Shown here one piece after another: positions 63,701 to 64,000 of a stretch of DNA of 64,000 bases. Made by a program: the position numbers and the translations under genes. The stretch's first letter is position 1, and each line of letters starts with the position of its first letter. Source of the stretch: Zhihengliuella alba (GTDB lineage: Bacteria; Actinomycetota; Actinomycetes; Actinomycetales; Micrococcaceae). The notes under the pieces are model-generated. The model worked only from the letters and a program-made list of their open reading frames with translations, made no database searches and was not told where the DNA came from. The DNA lies in the NCBI RefSeq assembly GCF_039538765.1, contig NZ_BAABCJ010000002.1, forward strand, positions 186,001 to 250,000, in the 5' to 3' direction.

Positions 63701-64000
63701 ATGGCCCTGAGCGCCACCACCACCCTGCCCTACCCGGCCGAGCGGATCGCCGAGGTCTTCGCCGACCGCGAGTTCGTCCAGCACGTCAGCACCAAGGCCG
63801 GCGGCACACTGACGGACTTCGACGTCACCGGCCCGGCCTCGGGCGCCTTCACGCTGACCGCCGTCCGCGCCGTGCCCACCGATCGCCTGCCGGACCTGGC
63901 CCGCAAGTTCGTCGGCGCCACCATGACCGTCACGCAGCGGGAGAACTGGTCCGTGCCCGCCGCCGACGGCAGCCGCACCGTGGACATCGCGATCGACGTC
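63701..64000 (+). CDS. DUF2505 family protein (SRPBCC-like, partial; continues past window)
   Basis: 100 codons visible: MALSATTTLPYPAERIAEVFADREFVQHVSTKAGG then FVGATMTVTQRENWSVPAADG. It matches the start of actinobacterial DUF2505, a START/SRPBCC-fold lipid- or ligand-binding family. ATG 63701 with GAAGGAG upstream; TAGAGT -10 near 63657-63662. Divergent from mfd. Function unknown. Confidence 0.75.
   Translation, partial: MALSATTTLPYPAERIAEVFADREFVQHVSTKAGGTLTDFDVTGPASGAFTLTAVRAVPTDRLPDLARKFVGATMTVTQRENWSVPAADGSRTVDIAIDV

Overview
The window comes from a high-GC Gram-positive bacterium, almost certainly an actinobacterium of the order Micrococcales (Micrococcaceae-like). Evidence: very GC-rich codon third positions, a monofunctional BirA beside an acyl-CoA carboxylase beta/epsilon pair, a DUF222-HNH gene, a Mfd/LpdA/PNP neighbourhood, many ATGA start/stop overlaps, and repeated promoters whose -10 box lies only 6 nt before the start codon (leaderless mRNAs). 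No rRNA, tRNA, CRISPR array, IS element or prophage was seen, and no gap between genes exceeds about 300 bp.

Region 1 (1-6722, minus strand): a partial membrane glutaredoxin, an ABC exporter pair (ATPase and FtsX-type permease), then ligA - IMPase - GNAT, whose GNAT start seems to lie inside the IMPase gene. Region 2 (6793-24945, minus strand): a coupled operon of a 2070-aa surface protein (N-terminal membrane anchor, propeller-like region, about ten Ig/cadherin-like repeats, four FN3 domains), a possible 48-aa ORF, MoxR ATPase, DUF58, a transglutaminase-like membrane protein lacking the catalytic Cys, RDD-FHA, PP2C phosphatase, FHA/zinc-ribbon protein, Ser/Thr kinase with an ectodomain, and a second FHA protein. 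Gene content matches the cluster called PFNA in bifidobacteria. An Rv1264-like adenylate cyclase and a PH-domain membrane protein lie just upstream.

Region 3 (27767-45357): birA, an HSDL2-like SDR, accD-accE, and after an interruption maf and the biotin carboxylase/BCCP gene. Order and content follow the M. tuberculosis Rv3278c-Rv3285 neighbourhood. The interrupting block (31892-42654) holds a DUF885 peptidase, DUF222-HNH, a dicarboxylate symporter, and a TetR/MMPL exporter pair. The two carboxylase loci share the palindrome TGTAG-N5-CTACA, so the subunits are probably co-regulated.

Region 4 (45434-53277): a divergent ROK regulator facing a sugar ABC operon (lipoprotein, two permeases, GH13 alpha-glucosidase, no ATPase), then an MHS-type MFS transporter. 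Region 5 (53452-59877): a cysteine-less lipoamide-dehydrogenase paralogue (LpdA type), then PNP - phosphohexo/pentomutase - deoC, a plausible nucleoside salvage unit, and three small proteins. Region 6 (59902-64000): mfd and the start of a DUF2505 gene.

The most unusual content is the signalling/surface operon of region 2 with its degenerate transglutaminase and unannotated small ORF, the shared carboxylase operator, and the tandem palindromes controlling the TetR/MMPL pair. All assignments come from reading the sequence; no database search was run.
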